A DNA stretch of 6,429 nt. Origin: Frankiales bacterium. GTDB taxonomy: Bacteria > Actinomycetota > Actinomycetes > Mycobacteriales > SCTD01. Below, in pieces: positions 5,522 to 6,429 of this stretch. A program made the position numbers and the translations under genes. The notes below the pieces were generated by a model. It had not been told where the DNA came from. It searched no databases and saw only the letters and a program-made list of their open reading frames with translations. Location of the stretch: the NCBI GenBank assembly GCA_025965495.1, contig JAOPWW010000068.1:1-6429 (forward strand), in the 5' to 3' direction. Position 1 is the first letter of the stretch. Every line of letters begins with the position of its first letter.

Positions 5522-6263
5522 GGTCGGACGCGCGACGCCGTCCGTCGGGCAGGACGGCGAGGCTGTCGCGCAGGGCGTGCACCGCCCCGACGTACTCCTC
5601 GCGCGACACCAGGACCTGCCCCATCACCGCCAGGTGCTCGCTCTCCTGCTGGGTGTCGAGGACCAGCACACCGGCCTCCCGGAGCCGCCGGCACAGGTCG
5701 ACCAGGGCGACCTTGGACGCTCCCGACTCCCGGTGGAACATCGACTCCCCGGAGAAGACCCGGCCGGTCAGCACCCCGTACAGGCCGCCCACGAGCCGGT
5801 CGCCCTCCCAGACCTCGACGCTGTGCGCCGTGCCCTGCTCGTGCAGCTGCTGGTAGGACGCGCGCATCCGGCCGGTGATCCACGTCTCCTCCCGTGCCGC
5901 GCACCCGGCGACGACGTCGGCGAACGCGGTGTCGAGCGTCGTCGTCCAGCCGCACCGTCGCAGCAGCTGCCGGGTGGACCGGGGGACAGACAGGCGGTCG
6001 GTCAGCAGGACCGCCCGCGGGTGGGGTGAGCACCAGGGCACCAGGCCGTCGTCGCCGGGCAGGACGGGCACCCGGCCGCTGCGGGCCAGCCGGCGCACCT
6101 GCCGGGTCAGGGCCCGCTCGTCGCCGCCGGACGCCGGCCAGGGGAAGCACCCGGCGCGGTACGCCGCGCGCAGGGCCTCGGGACCCAGGGTGCCCCCGAG
6201 CGCCACGAGCTCCAGCGGCGCCCCCACGACGTCCAGCCCCTCGAAGAAGGCGGCCGGATCCAC
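5499..6263 (-). CDS. aat: Leucyl/phenylalanyl-tRNA-protein transferase
   Basis: Aat transfers Leu or Phe from aminoacyl-tRNA to proteins with N-terminal Arg or Lys, making primary N-degrons for ClpS and a Clp protease. The 254 residues show GGTLGPEALRAAYRAGCFPW at 23-42, SPHPRAVL (79-86), ETWIT with Trp128, HSVEVWEGDRLVGGLYGV at 147-164, the core FSGESMF with Phe170 and Glu173, ASKVAL (182-187) and LDTQ (202-205) with Asp203, matching the catalytic aspartate in the family's D-x-Q motif. Residues 44-76 form an insertion relative to short homologues, and Cys78 stands where the usual WWSPDPR motif has its second Trp. The GTG at 6263 follows an in-frame TAG just upstream and is the only reasonable start; no good Shine-Dalgarno is seen, but TAGGCT lies six bases before it. 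The tail overlaps the phosphatase gene by 23 bases. A gene on the same strand ends 20 bases upstream. Confidence 0.93.
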   Translation of the reverse strand: MDPAAFFEGLDVVGAPLELVALGGTLGPEALRAAYRAGCFPWPASGGDERALTRQVRRLARSGRVPVLPGDDGLVPWCSPHPRAVLLTDRLSVPRSTRQLLRRCGWTTTLDTAFADVVAGCAAREETWITGRMRASYQQLHEQGTAHSVEVWEGDRLVGGLYGVLTGRVFSGESMFHRESGASKVALVDLCRRLREAGVLVLDTQQESEHLAVMGQVLVSREEYVGAVHALRDSLAVLPDGRRRASDLTAPATP

Positions 6264-6269
6264 CGGCCC

Positions 6270-6275
6270 AGCCTA
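6270..6275 (-). promoter_or_regulatory. Probable -10 element (TAGGCT) for a leaderless aat transcript
   Basis: On the minus strand TAGGCT is a full match to the actinobacterial TAnnnT -10 pattern and ends exactly six bases before the aat GTG at 6263. This is the geometry expected of leaderless genes, and no clear Shine-Dalgarno is present. A -35 box is not convincing; it would fall in the end of the upstream gene. If real, aat is transcribed separately from its upstream neighbour. Confidence 0.45.
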
Positions 6276-6283
6276 GGGAGCGG

Positions 6284-6429
6284 TCAGGCGCTGCGACGGT
6301 GCGGGGCGTCCGCCGCCAGCGCGGCCTGCAGCGAGGCCGGTGCGTCCCAGCCGGCGTCCTGGAGCAGCTGCACCAGGTCGAGCCGGGCGTCGTGCAGGGC
6401 GCGCCCCGCGCCCGGGTCGACGCTGCGGG
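6284..6429 (-). CDS. C-terminal fragment of an unrecognised protein, 5' end outside window
   Basis: An open frame of 47 codons enters from the right edge and stops with TGA at 6284-6286. Nearly every third position is G or C, and the composition is protein-like: a helix-forming stretch LHDARLDLVQLLQDAG at 11-26 of the fragment, then WDAPASLQAAL and a basic tail ending HRRSA. I do not recognise the family from this short end and assign no function. It lies on the same strand as aat, with 20 bases between its stop and the aat start, so the two could form an operon unless the TAGGCT in the gap drives aat independently. Confidence 0.6.
   Translation of the reverse strand, partial: RSVDPGAGRALHDARLDLVQLLQDAGWDAPASLQAALAADAPHRRSA

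Noticed and set aside
1..6429. A defence island, prophage, integrated element or biosynthetic cluster.
   Set aside because: All recognised genes are housekeeping or signalling families with uniform codon use. No integrase, transposase, terminal repeat, attachment site or CRISPR-like array is visible. DUF429 alone is not evidence of a defence system.

Overview
The window is very GC-rich chromosomal DNA, with nearly every third codon position G or C. It has two GTG starts whose reading frames are well supported, tightly packed genes and almost no intergenic space. The protein families point to an actinobacterium: a close relative of the mycothiol-linked Rv2466c oxidoreductase, a mycobacterial-type RpiB with the GGSGNGE signature, and a Nei1-type glycosylase. 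I cannot assign a genus. No tRNA, rRNA, CRISPR array, insertion sequence or phage gene is visible.

Layout, left to right. (1) 1-1622, minus: N-terminal 540 residues of a zinc aminopeptidase N (pepN), cut by the left edge. (2) 1623-1721: divergent intergenic region with an 8-bp-arm inverted repeat. (3) 1722-2375, plus: DsbA-family, Rv2466c-like oxidoreductase whose active site reads C-P-F-A rather than C-P-W-C. (4) 2383-3057, minus: DUF429 protein, a predicted RNase H-fold nuclease, tail to tail with the previous gene across 7 bases. (5) 3058-3108: a 51-base divergent spacer holding a perfect tandem 9-mer inside a longer inverted repeat. (6) 3109-3582, plus: rpiB. (7) 3592-4398, plus: Fpg/Nei DNA glycosylase (Nei1 type). 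(8) 4421-5521, plus: membrane-anchored SpoIIE/RsbU-type PP2C phosphatase. (9) 5499-6263, minus: leucyl/phenylalanyl-tRNA-protein transferase (aat), overlapping the phosphatase gene tail to tail by 23 bases. (10) 6284-6429, minus: C-terminal 47 codons of an unrecognised protein.

As I recall the Mycobacterium tuberculosis map, nei1 (Rv2464c), rpiB (Rv2465c), the Rv2466c oxidoreductase and divergent pepN (Rv2467) are consecutive there. The same order and relative orientation occur here, except that a DUF429 gene on the opposite strand sits between the oxidoreductase gene and rpiB. The window therefore looks like a conserved actinobacterial housekeeping block (peptide turnover, mycothiol redox, pentose phosphate isomerisation, oxidised-base repair) carrying one insertion and followed by lineage-specific signalling and N-degron genes.

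I see no clear new system. The points most worth checking are the operator-like spacer around 3069-3095, the missing resolving cysteine in the oxidoreductase, the inserted DUF429 gene, and -10-like hexamers placed six bases before several start codons, which suggest leaderless transcription.
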